Origin: JAFNAG01 sp050011535
Lineage (GTDB): Bacteria > Acidobacteriota > UBA6911
Length of the DNA: 64,000 nt
Reading direction: 5' to 3'
Assembly: GCA_050011535.1 (NCBI GenBank)
Contig: JBEKIX010000009.1
Location: forward strand, 1-64,000
The notes beneath the pieces were generated by a model that saw nothing but the letters and a program-made list of their open reading frames with translations, was not told the origin of the DNA and did not search any database. This document shows, piece after piece, positions 15,687-24,542 of the stretch (the stretch's first letter is position 1; every line of letters begins with the position of its first letter). The translations under genes and the position numbers were made by a program.

Positions 15687-17120
15687 ATGACATCTATCGG
15701 CACTATTAACCTGGTGAATGGGGGCTTGGACGTTACCAGCATCGTCGACAATCTCGTCACCGCCGCACAGACGCCGATCACTAATCTGCAGACGCAGACG
15801 ACGTCCTATCAAAACAAAATTTCCGCTTATCAGACGCTGAACAGCAACATGCTGGCACTGCAAACCAGCGTCGAGAGCCTCCTCTTCAATGGGGAGACCG
15901 CGCCCCTGAGCATGCCCTCCGACTTTTCAAGCCGTTTCAATACCAGCATCTTTGCGCTGCGGACGGCGACTTCCTCGAACCAATCTGTGGTCACAGCGAC
16001 TGCAGACAAAGGCATGGCGACCGGCAACTACAGCATCTCGATTTCGCAGCTCGCAAAATTCGACTCTTACGCATCCAATAACTTCAGTTCAGACACCGGC
16101 CAGACCACGCAAACCGGCGAGCTCGTCATTCAAAAAGGGTCCGACGCGGGCAATGCGGTTCACGTCACCATCGACAGCACCAATAACACACTCGAGGGCA
16201 TCAAAGACGCCATCAACGAGAAGAACGCAGGATTTACAGCTTCGGTAGTCAATGATGGCAGCAGTTCGCCATACCGGCTTGTGATCACCAGCGATGACTC
16301 AGGGCTCGCCAACGCGCTCAAGATCACGAACAACCTGAAAGTCGGAACGGGAAGCAGTCTGAGCCTCTCCGTGGCGACCGCGGCCCAAGATGCCAAGCTG
16401 ACGGTCAACAACATCGACATTACCAGCAGTTCGAACGCCGTGACCAATGCCGTAGAGGGTATGACCTTCAATCTGAATGCGGAGTCAGGCGATGCCGTCG
16501 TAACCGTCAATCGCGACGTGGATTCGATCGTGGCGGGCGTCAAAGACTTCATCTCGAAGTACAACGATTTCACATCCTATGTCACGTCCCAAAGCGCCTA
16601 TGACTCGACTACAAAAAGTGCGGGACTCCTATCCGGAGATCCCACCATCAGGGACGCCCAGAACCAGGTCGCAACCGCAGTGACGCAGAACGTCACTTCA
16701 AACGGATCCGCGTTCAGCACGCTGTCGCAAGCCGGAATCTCGATGGCAAACGACGGGACTTTGAGCCTTGATGAGACAAAGCTACGAAACGCGCTGTCCA
16801 CCAACTTCAGCGACACCGCTCGACTCTTTCTGGCTGATGGAACCGATGATGACGGCAACACGACGAGCCTGTTGCCCGCGCTTGAAACCCGGCTCAAGAA
16901 TTTCACGGACTCGCTGGATGGCCCGATAACCAACGCCACCGGTGCTCTCCAGACTGACATCACCAGCATTAACAACGAGATCAAACAAATGCAAGCGCGG
17001 CTGGACATTCAACAACAGCTTTGGATCGCCGAGTACACACAAGCCAACCAGGCTCTCCAGCAGTTGACCGTTATGCAGGCCTCAATAACCAGCCAATTGA
17101 GTTCACTCAGCTCATCGTAG
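15687..17120 (+). CDS. fliD: Flagellar filament cap protein FliD
   Basis: 477 residues. The N-terminus has GGLDVTSIVDNLVTAAQTPI, then a coiled-coil helix. The FliD_N and FliD_C regions are separated by a Ser/Thr-rich central part. The C-terminal heptad region includes DITSINNEIKQMQARL and LQQLTVMQASI. The cap sits at the filament tip and folds exported flagellin. It starts 19 bases after flaG and is followed by fliS, the normal order. Confidence 0.95.
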   Translation: MTSIGTINLVNGGLDVTSIVDNLVTAAQTPITNLQTQTTSYQNKISAYQTLNSNMLALQTSVESLLFNGETAPLSMPSDFSSRFNTSIFALRTATSSNQSVVTATADKGMATGNYSISISQLAKFDSYASNNFSSDTGQTTQTGELVIQKGSDAGNAVHVTIDSTNNTLEGIKDAINEKNAGFTASVVNDGSSSPYRLVITSDDSGLANALKITNNLKVGTGSSLSLSVATAAQDAKLTVNNIDITSSSNAVTNAVEGMTFNLNAESGDAVVTVNRDVDSIVAGVKDFISKYNDFTSYVTSQSAYDSTTKSAGLLSGDPTIRDAQNQVATAVTQNVTSNGSAFSTLSQAGISMANDGTLSLDETKLRNALSTNFSDTARLFLADGTDDDGNTTSLLPALETRLKNFTDSLDGPITNATGALQTDITSINNEIKQMQARLDIQQQLWIAEYTQANQALQQLTVMQASITSQLSSLSSS

Positions 17121-17138
17121 TCAGTAGTGGAGCATTCG

Positions 17139-17624
17139 ATGCCGAACCAACTTCGCCGCTACCAGGAAGTCGCGATCCGGACTGCAACGCCGATTCAACT
17201 CGTGTTGTTGTTGTATGACGCAGCCATCGCGAATCTCCAAAGAGCGCAGGAACATATCGCGGCGCATGCCATCGCGAGCCGTACCCGTTGCATCAACAAG
17301 GTGACATCCATTCTCACAGAGCTCCAGTCGGGTCTCGAATTTGAAGCGAGTGAAGAGATTGCCCGCTCTCTGGATCGGCTGTATCGATACATGAAAAACC
17401 GACTCTTCCAGGCAAATCTGCACCAGAGCGCCGGGCCATTGAAGGAAACCGTCCAGCTTTTGACCGGCTTGCGTGATGCCTGGGGAGAAGTGGCGCGCCT
17501 CGAAGCCCTCAAAACCGCCTCTGTCGGAACGGGGACCCACCCAAAAGTCGAGATCTTGGCCCCCCCGCTCTCGGCGGCCGGCCAGGCTCCGGTGCCCAAC
17601 TCAAAACTCAATCTCACGGCATAA
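17139..17624 (+). CDS. fliS: Flagellin export chaperone FliS
   Basis: 161 residues from the ATG at 17139 with GGAG six bases upstream; a GTG at 17127 is in frame but less likely. YQEVAIRTATPIQLVLLLYDAAI is the FliS signature, followed by helical repeats and LDRLYRYM. FliS binds the flagellin C-terminus in the cytoplasm and prevents early polymerisation. The last 25 residues are a Pro/Ala-rich tail. Normal FliS is 120-140 residues, so the tail is extra. Confidence 0.93.
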   Translation: MPNQLRRYQEVAIRTATPIQLVLLLYDAAIANLQRAQEHIAAHAIASRTRCINKVTSILTELQSGLEFEASEEIARSLDRLYRYMKNRLFQANLHQSAGPLKETVQLLTGLRDAWGEVARLEALKTASVGTGTHPKVEILAPPLSAAGQAPVPNSKLNLTA

Positions 17625-17626
17625 TC

Positions 17627-18043
17627 ATGAATCACGCTGATACCGAAGGGCGCGCCCTGCAAGCCTTTTACGATTCGCTGGGGGCCCAGCTGGAAAAACA
17701 GTACCAGAACCTCGAGGCGCGCCATCCTGTCCTGCTGGATGGGGAGGGCATCGAAGAAAAACTCCTCGCCGCGGAAAAGCGTGTGGCGCAGTTCATGAGC
17801 CACTGCAATCCTGCCGCGGGATTCCTCGACGGCGCTCGAGAGGAAAACGAATCCTCGGCGGCATTTCTTCGCGAAAGATGCAGAAACCTGTTGAAACTGA
17901 TTGAAAGGAATGCAGCCGCCCTTCATCGATTGCGGGAGGAGATCCGCGCTTCCCTCCAAGGGCTTCAAGCAGGGGGACGATTTCTGCGCAGCGTGCGCCC
18001 CTACCGGGAGGCTCAGCCCAAGTTCATCGACGCGCGCCATTAG
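17627..18043 (+). CDS. fliT: FliT/FlgN-like flagellar chaperone
   Basis: 138 residues, mostly helical and charged, starting 2 bases after the fliS stop. In this position most bacteria have fliT, the FliD chaperone. The C-terminal FLRSVRPYREAQPKF pattern is like the conserved ends of FliT/FlgN-type proteins, but primary sequence similarity is weak in this group. Name assigned mainly from position and helical composition. Confidence 0.65.
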   Translation: MNHADTEGRALQAFYDSLGAQLEKQYQNLEARHPVLLDGEGIEEKLLAAEKRVAQFMSHCNPAAGFLDGAREENESSAAFLRERCRNLLKLIERNAAALHRLREEIRASLQGLQAGGRFLRSVRPYREAQPKFIDARH

Positions 18044-18105
18044 CCCCTTGAGAAGTCAGGAGCCCTTCTGGAGCTAGCCGCTCCCTTCGCCTTGCAGGGT
18101 GCATC

Positions 18106-19971
18106 GTGAATACCTTCACATCCAATCTCGCGGTCCTTTCGCGCCGGCAACCGAAGCTCGCGCAGCTTCTCAGGGCCAATCCCGCCGGCCGGGTGCGTCT
18201 GGCTCAATCCCGCAAGGGCGCGCCCACTGCGTTCTATCAACGTGCTGCAGGTGATCCCGTCCCCCTGCACAGCCGGTACGATCCTCTGTTGGAGGCGCAG
18301 AAGTCAATTCAAGATGTGGATTTGACCGGTGCGGATTACTTCATCTTTATGGGATTCGGACTCGGCTACAACCTGGATGCGCTGCTCGCACGCGTGAGCC
18401 GGGAAACCGCTCACATATTCGTGGTCGAGTCGGATCTTGAAATTCTGCGCGCGGCGATGGCAGTGCGTGACCTTTCTTCATTTCTCTCATTGACTCACAT
18501 TCACTTCGCCTGGCCTCCCGGAGGAAATGAGCTTGGGGAGCAATGGAGGCAGTTCTTCGATCCCGTGACCGCGAGCAAGAGTGTTTACATCATCAATGCT
18601 GCCTCGCTGGTACTCGATCCGAAGTTATTCAAATCCGCCGCCGAGATCATCCAAAGTAAGACGCTTCAGATCTTCACGGACATCAACACTCTGGTGGGAA
18701 TGTCCACATCTTTCTTGCATAACTTCGTTGCAAATTTTCCCCGCGCTTGCAAGGCGCCGGGAGTGGATGCCTTTGCAGACAAGTTTCCGGGGGTCCCCGC
18801 GATCTTGGTTTCCGCGGGTCCTTCCCTGGACCGGAACATTCACGAACTGAGGACCCATCAGGACAACGCATTGATCATCGCCGCCGACGCTGCGTTGAAA
18901 CCGCTGACCGCTGCCGGCATCGAGCCTCATTTTGTGGCCTGCGGCGATCCGGGATACGATGCCTTACTTCATCTAAAGGATGTGAACGCGCCGACACTAC
19001 ATCTGGTGGCGGAAGGCACGGCATATCCTGAATCCCTGGCGGCTTTTGAAAACCGCACGATTCTCTGTGCGTTCGAAAATTCCTCGCTCCCGGGTTTCTC
19101 GGATCTCCTGTCATCCAAGGGATCGCTTCGAGCCTGGGGATCGGTTGCCACCATGTGTCTGGACTTTGCCCTGCGCCTCGGCTGCAACCCCATCCTGTTC
19201 ATCGGACAGGATCTCGCTTTCAGCGACGGGCGCACATATTGTTCGGGACTCCACTGGGAGCCTCGATGGTTTCAGGGCGTCAGCAACCCGGATGAATGGC
19301 AGAAGCGTTGGGCGGATCTGAGGGCGTGCAACAAGCTCGTGTCGATTCCGGACCTCTTTGGCAGGCTGGTGGAAAGCACCGACAAGCTTGTGTCCTACTG
19401 GAACTGGATCAACGCGGAACTCGAGAAACACCCGTCGGTACGATTCGTCAACGCCACCGAAGGAGGGATTCTCAAAGACCATGTGGAAATCATGAGCTTG
19501 CGCGAAGCATTACACCGTTTCTGCCGGCAGCGCCGCAATTTCGCCGGCGAAATCCAGCGCCTGTATGATGACGCCGCCCGGAATCTCATGCCTGTGGACA
19601 CGAGCCTTCTTATGACCATGGGAGAGGAATCGGGTCGGCTTCAGCAAATTCTTGAACAGGCTTTCCATGAATGCCGCGATAGTCAGTCGCTGCATTCCGC
19701 CGCCCGACTTTCGGAGAGATTGGAAGGGTTGAAGAAATCCGTGCTTTCCTTGCCGAGGCTCGCGCCGCTTCTGGAGAAGTTCAATCAGCTCGGGAACGTC
19801 TCGTTTCTCCGCCGGCGATCGGCGCTCGCATCGCAGCCTAGAATCACCGCCTGCGAGATCCAGGACTTATATCACGACTATTTCCGCTCCGTCGCCAAAG
19901 CATCCGAACCAATCACCCGGGCACTGATTCAGCTCAAGAATTGCACCCGGCAGGCCGAGAACCTTGCATAA
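18106..19971 (+). CDS. maf: Maf/DUF115-family motility accessory factor (flagellin glycosyltransferase)
   Basis: 621 residues from GTG 18106 with AGGG upstream. The central domain carries the DUF115 signature: ILVSAGPSLDRNI, ALIIAADAALKPLTAAGI and FVACGDPG. The C-terminal half is helical. Maf proteins transfer pseudaminic or legionaminic acid to Ser/Thr of flagellin before export, and they need CMP-activated sugar. The gene follows flagellin, cap and chaperones, while its donor synthesis genes lie at 6.5-13.9 kb, on the opposite strand. Confidence 0.88.
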   Translation: MNTFTSNLAVLSRRQPKLAQLLRANPAGRVRLAQSRKGAPTAFYQRAAGDPVPLHSRYDPLLEAQKSIQDVDLTGADYFIFMGFGLGYNLDALLARVSRETAHIFVVESDLEILRAAMAVRDLSSFLSLTHIHFAWPPGGNELGEQWRQFFDPVTASKSVYIINAASLVLDPKLFKSAAEIIQSKTLQIFTDINTLVGMSTSFLHNFVANFPRACKAPGVDAFADKFPGVPAILVSAGPSLDRNIHELRTHQDNALIIAADAALKPLTAAGIEPHFVACGDPGYDALLHLKDVNAPTLHLVAEGTAYPESLAAFENRTILCAFENSSLPGFSDLLSSKGSLRAWGSVATMCLDFALRLGCNPILFIGQDLAFSDGRTYCSGLHWEPRWFQGVSNPDEWQKRWADLRACNKLVSIPDLFGRLVESTDKLVSYWNWINAELEKHPSVRFVNATEGGILKDHVEIMSLREALHRFCRQRRNFAGEIQRLYDDAARNLMPVDTSLLMTMGEESGRLQQILEQAFHECRDSQSLHSAARLSERLEGLKKSVLSLPRLAPLLEKFNQLGNVSFLRRRSALASQPRITACEIQDLYHDYFRSVAKASEPITRALIQLKNCTRQAENLA

Positions 19972-20038
19972 TTGCAGCTTCGATAGCGGCTCGGGTTCGC
20001 ATGTCCCCATTCCTGCCTCCCCGCTATGCGTAAGACAT

Positions 20039-20263
20039 TCATCCGAGCAGTCTCTTCAGGACATCCGGCGGTGGAATCTGGGACATGGATGCAGCGACGT
20101 TTTCCCTCTTGATGGATTCGTAGACTTCTTTGCGGTGCACGGAGATATACCGCGGCGCGGTGATCCCCACTTTTACGCTGCCGCTTCCCACATTTAGGAA
20201 CGTGACCTCAATCTCGTTGCCGATGATCAGGCTCTCTCCTCTTTTCCGCGTGAATACCAGCAC
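20039..20263 (-). CDS. csrA: Carbon storage regulator CsrA
   Basis: 74 residues from GTG 20263, with GGAG six bases upstream. The protein begins MLVFTRKRGESLIIG, with residue 4 Phe instead of the usual Leu, and has the RNA-binding APRYISVHRKEVY segment containing the critical arginine of VHR. CsrA binds GGA-containing hairpins in mRNA leaders. It follows fliW, the antagonist, as in Bacillus, and the flagellin leader nearby contains a matching hairpin. Confidence 0.93.
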   Translation of the reverse strand: MLVFTRKRGESLIIGNEIEVTFLNVGSGSVKVGITAPRYISVHRKEVYESIKRENVAASMSQIPPPDVLKRLLG

Positions 20264-20318
20264 ACATCTCTCCGATGGAAGGGCGTTCAGATTATTTCGC
20301 CGCACACTCCGTTATCAA

Positions 20319-20789
20319 TTACCCCGGTTCGACCCCGTTCTTCGCGGCAGCTCGGAAAAGCGGATGTCGCACGGAATAGCGGCTCTCAAGGAGAATGATC
20401 TGCTTGCCGCATCGGTTCCTGTCGTTGATCAGGATGGGAGCCATCAGGTTGACCGTAGCATTGGATGGATCCTCGGGAATGGTGGCCACGGCAAATATCG
20501 ATATCTCTTCCGGCTTGCCGGCCTGCAGTTCCTCCGCGTCCTTTTCACTAACCTCAAACTGGTAGGAAGACTGCAGCAGAAAGGGATTGACCACCAGCAA
20601 AGCTATGGGAGGATCCTCCAAAGACTGAAGGTAATTAAAGGGTTTCAAGTTTTCTATTTCCAACATGGCGAACTTGCGGATCTGAGGAAAACCAGGAATC
20701 CCTTCCTTGAAGTGAATAATTTTCTCTTCGGGAACTTCTATTTCCCCGAAATTCACGGTTCGCACTGTCAACCCTCTGGCTTCATTCAT
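20319..20789 (-). CDS. fliW: Flagellar assembly factor FliW
   Basis: 156 residues from the ATG at 20789; no good ribosome binding site is visible, so the exact start is uncertain (an open frame continues to 20918). It has FGEIEVPEEKIIHF, GIPGFPQIRKF and SLEDPPIALLVVNPFL, all typical of FliW. FliW binds either flagellin or CsrA and so links flagellin synthesis to export. It lies 230 bases after flgL and 55 bases before csrA. Confidence 0.9.
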   Translation of the reverse strand: MNEARGLTVRTVNFGEIEVPEEKIIHFKEGIPGFPQIRKFAMLEIENLKPFNYLQSLEDPPIALLVVNPFLLQSSYQFEVSEKDAEELQAGKPEEISIFAVATIPEDPSNATVNLMAPILINDRNRCGKQIILLESRYSVRHPLFRAAAKNGVEPG

Positions 20790-21018
20790 CACGAGACCAT
20801 ACAAAAGAGATACCGAAGGAATTCCCTGATGGCTACCGGGCAGCGCCACCTTTCCAACTCTGTCCCAAGCCTTCCTCAATAATCCCGGCGGACAGAATTC
20901 ATTACTCTTTTTGCACAACCCAATTCGATTTTACATGCGGAGAAAAGGCTCTGTCCATGAATTTACGCGTTCCGCATTCCCGGCGAGCAGGCATCTTAGA
21001 TGTTTTGAGCGATTTTCA

Positions 21019-21894
21019 TTACCCGAGATAGTCGAACAGATTCTGTTTGCCCAAAACCGCCCCGACCGAAAGCGCGGCCTGTAGCGCCGTCTGGGTCTGG
21101 GTCACTTGGGTGAGCGCCACAGCCATATCGGCACTGCTGATTGTGGACTGGCGTTGCTGAATGTCGGTCTGTTCCGCCTGGCGGGCGGTCGCTGAATTCT
21201 GCACACTTGCCAGATCGACACCCAGTTGGGAACGCACGTTGTTGACGGTGGCAAGCGTTCCGGAGAATTGACTCAGGGCGGTTTGCATCGCCCCCTGGTC
21301 GCCGCTGTCGATGGCGCTCAGCAGCCCGCTGATAGCGGTGAACACGGGACTGAAAACGGCGGAACCCGCGACGTTCTCATGCACCTGCAGACCTTCCCCG
21401 ATATTGACGGTGTTCACATCGTCATCGCCTTGATAGGTCATCGTGTCGCCCGCGGCGGTAAATGCGGGCGCTGTGACTTTTGAGCCTGCGAAAATGTAGC
21501 GCCCTCTGACCTGTGTGTTGGCCAGCGAGAGCGCTTGGCCCAATTGCGAGCGGATGTCAGCCGCGTATGATGCGCGGGCGTTCGCATCGTTGAAGTTGCT
21601 GGCGGCAGCACTGCCCTGGGAGTAGACCGAGGTGACCAGGTTGTACAGCGAATTCAGTGATGAGTCCGTTACCTGCAGATAAAAGGAGGAGGCATCGGAG
21701 TTGCTCTGGTATTGATCAAGTTGACCCAACTGATTATTGAGCTGGAGGTTCTCCGCGCTTTCCGCCGGCGAATCGCGCAGGTTCAACAGCTTCTTGCCGG
21801 ATGATACCTCTTCGTTCGCCTGTTCCAGTTTGTCGTTGAGTGATTCGACGCCGGCAAGCATGTTGCGGTAACTGATTGCTTCGGTGATCCTCAT
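21019..21894 (-). CDS. flgL: Hook-filament junction protein FlgL
   Basis: 291 residues. The N-terminal D0 region is MRITEAISYRNML, followed by NEEVSSGKKLLNL and a flagellin-like D1 (YQSNSDASSFYLQVTD). The C-terminus ends in ALSVGAVLGKQNLFDYLG. It forms the outer of two junction rings between hook and filament. It starts 2 bases after the flgK stop. The length is normal. Confidence 0.95.
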   Translation of the reverse strand: MRITEAISYRNMLAGVESLNDKLEQANEEVSSGKKLLNLRDSPAESAENLQLNNQLGQLDQYQSNSDASSFYLQVTDSSLNSLYNLVTSVYSQGSAAASNFNDANARASYAADIRSQLGQALSLANTQVRGRYIFAGSKVTAPAFTAAGDTMTYQGDDDVNTVNIGEGLQVHENVAGSAVFSPVFTAISGLLSAIDSGDQGAMQTALSQFSGTLATVNNVRSQLGVDLASVQNSATARQAEQTDIQQRQSTISSADMAVALTQVTQTQTALQAALSVGAVLGKQNLFDYLG

Positions 21895-21896
21895 AA

Positions 21897-23300
21897 CTAC
21901 CCTCCGAAGATCTTCATAAGACCATCTGTCAGCGTGTCCAGAACACTGATGACTTGACAGTTGGCCTGGTAGGCCTTCTGATAACGTAAGACGCTGACGG
22001 CTTCGTCATCCAGACTGACACCCGAAACCGAGTCCTGCTGGTTCTGCAGCTGCGTAAGCACCTCGTTCTGCGTGGTGAGACCATCTGACGCAGTCTGGGA
22101 ATCCATGCCGACCGTGAAAATCAGGTTTTGGTAGAGCTGATTCAGATTGGCGCTGTCCCCAAGCAGCAGGGCCTGATTCTGGACATCCGCGAGAAGCTTG
22201 GCGTTGGTATTGGATCCAGATCCTTCCCCAACTCCAGCAGCCGCAATCTTGTCGGGATCGCTGATCGCCACCTCAATGGCCCGTGCCGCGCCCTGGTTCG
22301 ACCCCGGTGTCTGTTGAACAAAAGGAGTGAAGAAGTTGCCTCCGGCATCGCCGTTGAGATCCACCCCCTGGACATGTTGCGCATTCACTTTTGAGATGAT
22401 CCCGGCAGCCATGTCATCGAGCTGATTCAGATAGGATGTTACTTTCGAGTCACGAACATCGAGCAGGCCCCCAAGCTTGCCGGATTGAATCGTGGACGTG
22501 ATGTCGGTGTTGCCCGAATAGACTGACAGAAGGTTGCCCAAAGCGGGAGATGGGACCGTTTTCCAGGGATTGCTGGTGGTACCAGCGACCAGAGACGCGC
22601 CCTGACGCGTCGTGATCGTAAGACTTCCGGAATCATCCTCACAGTAGGATATGTCGACAAGGCCTCCAAGTTGATCCACCAACTGCTGTCGCTGGTCGCG
22701 CAGAGTATTCTCATTGTTGTTGGTACCCCGCGCGGCTGCGACTTCGACGTTGAGCTGGGCGATGCTTGAAGTCAGGGTGTTGATCTGATTCACCGTATCG
22801 GCGACCTGGCTGTCCTGAGATTGCTGGATGGTCTGGAGCTGTTCATAAACTTGCTCAAACTGAGCGCCCAACGCCTGGCCATTGGCAAGCACTTGCTGCC
22901 GCAGCGAGGCATCCTCGGGAGTGTTGGCCAGCGAACTGAAGCTGTTAAAAAAGGTGTTGATGGATGATTGCAACCCGGAATCGGAGTTCTCATTGAAAAG
23001 TGCTTCCACCTGTTGCAGAACGCTGGAGGAAGTATCCAGCTGGCTCTGCAGCGATAGTTCCTGGTTGACACGGTAATCGATAAAGCTATCCCGGGCAGAT
23101 TCAACCGCGCCCACGCGTACACCTTGGTTAGGCTGGCAGTCATATTGCACGCCTGGCGGTCCGGGGGTCAGTGCCACTCGTTGGCGCGCGTATCCCTGAG
23201 TATTGACGTTGGCAATGTTGTTCTGGGTGACATCGAGGCCAAATTGCTGGGCCTGAAGCGCCTGGCGCGCAATTTCCAACCCGGCTAAGAGTGAAGTCAT
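21897..23300 (-). CDS. flgK: Hook-filament junction protein FlgK (HAP1)
   Basis: 467 residues. The N-terminus has GLEIARQALQAQQFGLDV and NNIANVNTQGYARQR; the C-terminus has GVSLDDEAVSVLRYQKAYQA. This is the conserved rod/hook-type D0 motif with a FlgK-specific centre. It lies between flgN and flgL. The length is at the low end of the family. Confidence 0.95.
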   Translation of the reverse strand: MTSLLAGLEIARQALQAQQFGLDVTQNNIANVNTQGYARQRVALTPGPPGVQYDCQPNQGVRVGAVESARDSFIDYRVNQELSLQSQLDTSSSVLQQVEALFNENSDSGLQSSINTFFNSFSSLANTPEDASLRQQVLANGQALGAQFEQVYEQLQTIQQSQDSQVADTVNQINTLTSSIAQLNVEVAAARGTNNNENTLRDQRQQLVDQLGGLVDISYCEDDSGSLTITTRQGASLVAGTTSNPWKTVPSPALGNLLSVYSGNTDITSTIQSGKLGGLLDVRDSKVTSYLNQLDDMAAGIISKVNAQHVQGVDLNGDAGGNFFTPFVQQTPGSNQGAARAIEVAISDPDKIAAAGVGEGSGSNTNAKLLADVQNQALLLGDSANLNQLYQNLIFTVGMDSQTASDGLTTQNEVLTQLQNQQDSVSGVSLDDEAVSVLRYQKAYQANCQVISVLDTLTDGLMKIFGG

Positions 23301-23395
23301 GATTCGGACCTCCGGCCGTTCCCGGCAAGCTGCGGATAAGAGGCGCCGTGCGTCCCAACAGGCGCATGATCACGTTGCCCCCTCAACCGTTCGGG

Positions 23396-23887
23396 CTACA
23401 CCTTGCTCGAGATCGTGTTGTGCGCCGTGGCATAGGGCTTGAACAGCCCATTGCTTTGATAGGGGTTTGTGGTGTTTGCGATAAGATTCAACAGGCCTCG
23501 CGAATAGCGCAGGGAGTTTTCCAGGAGTTTGCGATTGCGCTGATTGATTCTCTTGAGCTCTTCCACAAGATGCTTGAAAAGCATAGTTTGGGACCTTATC
23601 TCTACGGCGACCGAGGGATCGGCCGCTTCGGCAAGTTTTAGGAGAGTAAACTCTTCGCCTGTCAAGTGCAGTACCTGGCAAATCTTCTGGCAAAGGGGCG
23701 CCATTTCATTTTCCAGGAGCCGCAGCTTGACGTTAAACGTCTCGTCCGTCTTACTGCTTTCCAGGATCGCTTCCAAAGAGCCACGCACCAGCAGCGCGGT
23801 CTTTTGGCGCGCGTGGTCGATCAGTTCGCGATATAGCCCGATCTCTTCTCGAACAATTCTCATCAAAGCCGGGATGTGCTCATCCAT
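23396..23887 (-). CDS. flgN: FlgN-like export chaperone
   Basis: 163 residues, all helical, with REEIGLYRELIDHARQKTALL near the N-terminus and LRYSRGLLNLIANTTNPYQ near the C-terminus; the conserved Y-x-x-x-G and NPY region are typical for FlgN. It binds the C-termini of FlgK and FlgL. It is placed directly before flgK, the common arrangement. Confidence 0.85.
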   Translation of the reverse strand: MDEHIPALMRIVREEIGLYRELIDHARQKTALLVRGSLEAILESSKTDETFNVKLRLLENEMAPLCQKICQVLHLTGEEFTLLKLAEAADPSVAVEIRSQTMLFKHLVEELKRINQRNRKLLENSLRYSRGLLNLIANTTNPYQSNGLFKPYATAHNTISSKV

Positions 23888-23890
23888 CGT

Positions 23891-24091
23891 TCAAATCCTG
23901 AGATTGATATGGTTCTTGGAATCAGATTCTTCTGCTTCCTTAAACTCCATATCATCCGGATCACGGCCAGGATCATCCTGGTCATGGCTCTGGTGCTTCC
24001 TGGGGTGGCGCCCCGAGTAGGGTTCCTCGTGCGCGCCGCGATCCAGAAAGTGCGGCGAAACAGGATTGACGCGTCCGAAGTCGTCGGCCAT
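23891..24091 (-). CDS. Small acidic hydrophilic protein between flgM and flgN (orf66)
   Basis: 66 residues, rich in Asp, His, Glu and Arg, without hydrophobic segments. It has a strong AGGAGG five bases before the ATG. It lies 22 bases after flgM and 3 bases before flgN, so it is translated as part of the operon. I do not recognise a family. Candidate small regulator or FlgM/FlgN partner. Confidence 0.65.
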   Translation of the reverse strand: MADDFGRVNPVSPHFLDRGAHEEPYSGRHPRKHQSHDQDDPGRDPDDMEFKEAEESDSKNHINLRI

Positions 24092-24113
24092 GGCGCCCTC
24101 CTGGAGCTGCCAC

Positions 24114-24428
24114 TTAGAAGATTTCGTCGACGAAATCTCCGCCTAGAATTTTGTCAGCAACTTGTTCGGCTTTGACATTGTACGTGCCGTTCTGTAGAGA
24201 CTGCCGAACCTGCTGCACTACACCTTCTCTGACATCCGGCGTGGATTGAATCAGGGCGCCCAGGTTTTGAATCTCCCGGCTGCGGACTGAAAGCTCGACA
24301 CGATCGGGGTCTCCGGCGACCGACCCACGGCTGGACGATTGAACGCGCTGCGCGATCTGCTCCTGCAAATGGAGACGGTCCGCACTGTTGCCGAGGTCGA
24401 TCAGGGGGGATTTGTTGTTTATTTCCAT
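24114..24428 (-). CDS. flgM: Anti-sigma-28 factor FlgM
   Basis: 104 residues from the ATG at 24428, with GAGG five bases upstream. The C-terminal half carries the FlgM signature: VELSVRSREIQNLG, then VRQSLQNGTYNVKAEQVAD and ILGGDF. FlgM binds FliA until hook completion, when it is secreted. The sigma-28-like promoter immediately upstream suggests feedback control. An open frame upstream of 24428 contains the promoter and is not coding. Confidence 0.93.
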   Translation of the reverse strand: MEINNKSPLIDLGNSADRLHLQEQIAQRVQSSSRGSVAGDPDRVELSVRSREIQNLGALIQSTPDVREGVVQQVRQSLQNGTYNVKAEQVADKILGGDFVDEIF

Positions 24429-24461
24429 AGCATCCTCAAGAGTGTACTCTTCTCGAGCGCT

Positions 24462-24489
24462 ATATCGACCTTTCCGTGGTAACACTTTA
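24462..24489 (-). promoter_or_regulatory. Sigma-28-like promoter of flgM-orf66-flgN-flgK-flgL(-fliW-csrA)
   Basis: TAAAGTGT (24489-24482), 12 bases, GTCGATAT (24469-24462) on the minus strand. Start predicted near 24455. This is the best -35/-10 pair in the window. Confidence 0.75.
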
Positions 24490-24542
24490 GGGCTTCCTGA
24501 AAGGATGCGGCGATCATTCTCATGGCCCCTTGTATGCATGCC

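Noticed and set aside
19983..20027. Inverted repeat ATAGCGG/CCGCTAT between maf and csrA
   Set aside because: The loop is over 30 bases and no T run follows, so it is not a convincing terminator.
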